DNA from: Actinomycetota bacterium | GTDB lineage: Bacteria > Actinomycetota > Acidimicrobiia > Acidimicrobiales > Ilumatobacteraceae | Length of the DNA: 7,462 nt | Reading direction: 5' to 3' | Assembly (NCBI GenBank): GCA_005801025.1 | Contig: SYDZ01000244.1 | Coordinates: forward strand, 1-7,462 | In this document: positions 5,525 through 7,462 of the stretch, in pieces | Layout: each line of letters opens with the position of its first letter | How positions within the stretch are numbered: position 1 is the first letter of the stretch | Notes under the pieces: generated by a model | What the model was told of the DNA's origin: nothing | What the model saw: only the letters and a program-made list of their open reading frames with translations | Databases searched by the model: none | Position numbers and translations under genes: made by a program

Positions 5525-6157
5525 ATGATCGAACTCACCCTCACCCTTCGTCAACGCAGCATCCTTGAATGCATTGAGACCAGCATGGAGGAGCGTGGCT
5601 TTCCCCCCTCCGTCCGAGAAATTGGTGAAATAGTCGGTCTCAATTCTCCGTCGACAGTTCATAATCACCTCAGCACCTTGCAACGCTTGGGTTATCTCGA
5701 ACGAGACCCCAACCTGCCGCGAGCGATCAAGGTCAACTGGGATCGCAATAGTGGAGCAATCATCTCGCGTAGCAAGGTCAACCATGTACCACTGATCGGT
5801 GATGTCGCCGCCGGAACTGATGTTCTTGCTCAACAAAATGTTGAAGAACTACTCCCTCTGCCCGCTGACTTCACTGGTGATGGAGATCTCTTTATGTTGC
5901 GAGTGCGCGGTGACTCAATGATTGACTCTGGAATTCTTGACGGTGATTACATCGTGGCCCGCCAGCAAGTCACGGCCGATAACGGTGACATCGTCGTGGC
6001 TGGTATTCCGGGTGACGAAGCAACCGTCAAAACATTCACTCGCAAAGGTCGCGAGATTATTTTGCTACCAGCTAACCCGCGCCTTGAACCGATGCATTTC
6101 CCCGCTGACGAGGTACACGTTTTTGGCAAAGTAGTCACCGTTTTGCGACGATTGTAA
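5525..6157 (+). CDS. lexA: LexA repressor, self-cleaving SOS regulator
   Basis: LexA represses SOS genes until RecA filaments on single-stranded DNA trigger its self-cleavage. The 210-residue product has the winged-helix DNA-binding domain at about 1-70 (LTLRQRSILECIE, GFPPSVREIGEIVGLNSPSTVHNHL, LGYLERDPNLPRAI). It also has the cleavage site Ala96-Gly97 in GDVAAGTDVLA and a C-terminal S24 peptidase domain with the catalytic dyad Ser131 (RGDSM) and Lys169 (ATVKTF). All key residues are intact. The start is set at 5525 because MIELTLTLRQRS is the family N-terminus; an upstream TTG at 5363 would translate through all the SOS boxes. No Shine-Dalgarno sequence is evident, so initiation may be leaderless or SD-independent. 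Two SOS boxes upstream point to autorepression, and two more serve the divergent LysM gene. It converges on the aminotransferase with 17 bp between stops and no clear terminator. Confidence 0.98.
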   Translation: MIELTLTLRQRSILECIETSMEERGFPPSVREIGEIVGLNSPSTVHNHLSTLQRLGYLERDPNLPRAIKVNWDRNSGAIISRSKVNHVPLIGDVAAGTDVLAQQNVEELLPLPADFTGDGDLFMLRVRGDSMIDSGILDGDYIVARQQVTADNGDIVVAGIPGDEATVKTFTRKGREIILLPANPRLEPMHFPADEVHVFGKVVTVLRRL

Positions 6158-6174
6158 AATCGCAACAGATCTCG

Positions 6175-7335
6175 TTAGGCAACGCTCAGTCGTTGTGCTA
6201 CCTGTTCAATTGCGCCGTCACTTTGCACAACAGCAACGCGAACGAACCCGCCCCCTGGCGCCCCATACAAATCTCCAGGGCTCACCAATGCTCCTGCTGC
6301 ACGCACTAGCTTTTCGGCGTAATCCCAAGCATCTCCAACATGGAACCACAGGTAAAAACCACCCGCAGGTAGGGGCACGTCAACACCAGACCACTTCGAC
6401 AAAATATCGGCCATCCGCTCAAGGCGATGGCGGTACCGATCGCGTTGTAAAAGAACGTGCTGGTCATCGTCTAACGCGGCAACACCGGCAGCCTGCGCTG
6501 GTCCTGGAACCATCATCCCGACATGTTTGCGCACCTCGGACAAATAGTGCACGAGTTCACTGTCGCCGGCGTACGCGCCAACCCGCAGACCGGCCAAGTT
6601 TGACCGCTTGGACAAGGAATGCACGGCGATCACTCCCTGTGAACCATGTTGCAAAATCGATTGGGTGCGCGCCTTACCGTTTTCTTGCGCCCAAATGAAT
6701 TCGGCATAACACTCATCGCTGAAAACAGGAACTTGATGTTCCCGACCCCATTGTGCGGCTGCACCCAAATCATCCACCGCGCCAGTTGGATTCGACGGAC
6801 TGTTGACCCATAACAAAAGTGCGCGTGCAGCGTCATCGGGGCTGAGTGCCGACAGATCAATTCCGCCATTTTCATTTGTCGGGACACTGACAGCCCGGCA
6901 GCCGGCCAAGGTAGCTCCCATTTCATAGGTTGGGTAGGAAACTGCTGGATACAGGACCGTATCCAGCCAAGGCGTCCTCAGCTTCATCCATTGTGGCAAC
7001 GTGCCCACAAACTCTTTGGTGCCAATACAGGCGGCAATATCGCTTGGTGTGATGGTGACCGCAAAACGGCGATCCATCCAACTGGCGAATGCCTCTCGTA
7101 GGGCCTGCGAGCCGACTGACGCTGGATAACCGCGTTCGCTGTTGCTCACTGCCAAGGCCTCAAGTACACATGCTGGTGGCGGATCACACGGCGTACCGAT
7201 GGAGAGATCAATCAATCCTCCAGGAAAAGCTGCTGCTAGGGGCTTGAACGAGTCCAAACGCTCATAGGGATACGGAGGTGGTTCAAAACCAGCAGGGCGA
7301 TCAGGTGCATTCATACTGCCTTCATTTTGTCTCAT
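6175..7335 (-). CDS. dapC: PLP-dependent aminotransferase, probable N-succinyl-diaminopimelate transaminase (actinobacterial DapC type)
   Basis: This is a fold-type I aminotransferase of 386 residues. DapC converts N-succinyl-2-amino-6-oxopimelate with glutamate to N-succinyl-LL-diaminopimelate, on the path to meso-diaminopimelate for peptidoglycan and lysine. Visible features are the substrate-loop LSIGTPCDPPP (43-53), SNPTG (181-185), Asp207 and Tyr210 in FSDECYAEF, the PLP Schiff-base Lys243 in HSLSKRSNLAGLRVG, and the carboxylate-binding Arg366 in GGFVRVAV. The stretch VRKHVGMMVPGPAQAAGVAALDDD closely resembles DapC of Mycobacterium. The start at 7335 overlaps the upstream stop as ATGA, suggesting translational coupling. 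An ATG at 7314 has a better ribosome site (GAAGG, 4 nt before it) and is a real alternative that would shorten the protein by 7 residues. Aminotransferase class is certain; the substrate is family-level inference. Confidence 0.86.
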   Translation of the reverse strand: MRQNEGSMNAPDRPAGFEPPPYPYERLDSFKPLAAAFPGGLIDLSIGTPCDPPPACVLEALAVSNSERGYPASVGSQALREAFASWMDRRFAVTITPSDIAACIGTKEFVGTLPQWMKLRTPWLDTVLYPAVSYPTYEMGATLAGCRAVSVPTNENGGIDLSALSPDDAARALLLWVNSPSNPTGAVDDLGAAAQWGREHQVPVFSDECYAEFIWAQENGKARTQSILQHGSQGVIAVHSLSKRSNLAGLRVGAYAGDSELVHYLSEVRKHVGMMVPGPAQAAGVAALDDDQHVLLQRDRYRHRLERMADILSKWSGVDVPLPAGGFYLWFHVGDAWDYAEKLVRAAGALVSPGDLYGAPGGGFVRVAVVQSDGAIEQVAQRLSVA

Positions 7336-7462
7336 GTGACTGGGGGTAGAGCGCCTTCAAGAACAATAAATTCACTTAAGCGCCCACTTGAGGCATCAGC
7401 CAAACGGGCTCGCACTCGGACCCCGTCGGTTTCATGCGTGGTGGAAACAACTTCGCCATCAC
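7332..7462 (-). CDS. hflX: C-terminal end of probable GTPase HflX
   Basis: Only the last 42 codons are in the window, ending at the TGA at 7334-7332. The visible sequence, beginning DGEVVSTTHETDGVRVRARL, resembles the C-terminal tail of actinobacterial HflX, a ribosome-associated GTPase that splits stalled ribosomes. hflX lies close to lexA in Mycobacterium and Streptomyces, which supports the call. The G domain is off the right edge, so identity rests on this short tail and on context. Its stop overlaps the aminotransferase start by 4 nt, indicating one operon. Confidence 0.65.
   Translation of the reverse strand, partial: DGEVVSTTHETDGVRVRARLADASSGRLSEFIVLEGALPPVT

Noticed and set aside
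6158..6174. Bidirectional terminator between lexA and the aminotransferase
   Set aside because: The 17-bp gap has no stem-loop or T-run that I can support.

Overview
The window looks like chromosomal DNA from an actinobacterium with mid-range base composition (roughly half G+C by eye). An uncultured or aquatic Acidimicrobiia-type lineage fits better than a high-GC streptomycete or mycobacterium, but that placement is inference. The main evidence is gene order. A LysM-type SOS division inhibitor and nrdR lie divergently next to lexA, with hflX and nrdJ nearby. Mycobacterium has the block lexA / Rv2719c (chiZ) / nrdR, and Streptomyces has lexA / nrdR-nrdJ.

Layout, left to right. (1) 1-1469, minus: the N-terminal 489 codons of a class II, adenosylcobalamin-dependent ribonucleotide reductase (nrdJ), running off the left edge. 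(2) 1470-1985: a 516-bp gene-free stretch. Its nrdJ-proximal part holds a promoter, one good NrdR box and a possibly folded leader. Its middle holds an inverted-repeat-bounded block of about 170 bp. Its far end holds a hairpin and a short tandem repeat just past the next gene's stop. (3) 1986-4274, minus: a 762-residue molybdopterin oxidoreductase with an N-terminal 4Fe-4S motif and an Asp where formate dehydrogenases carry Cys or Sec. (4) 4304-4765, minus: nrdR. (5) 4836-5291, minus: a small membrane-anchored LysM protein. (6) 5292-5524: a divergent regulatory region with four SOS boxes. (7) 5525-6157, plus: lexA. (8) 6175-7335, minus: a DapC-type aminotransferase, convergent with lexA. (9) 7332-7462, minus: the C-terminal 42 residues of a probable HflX, overlapping the aminotransferase start by 4 nt.

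How the genes fit together. DNA damage would make LexA cleave itself, derepressing lexA and the divergent LysM protein, which in relatives delays division until repair. NrdR senses (d)ATP and would set expression of the dNTP-making reductase NrdJ through the box at 1550-1565. SOS control, division control and dNTP supply are thus clustered. The molybdoenzyme sits between nrdR and nrdJ, two genes that are directly adjacent in Streptomyces, and has no obvious link to them. The aminotransferase and HflX belong to a separate minus-strand operon (lysine/diaminopimelate synthesis and ribosome rescue).

I see no CRISPR array, tRNA, rRNA, insertion sequence or phage gene, and no clearly undescribed multi-gene system. 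The least explained sequence is in 1470-1985.
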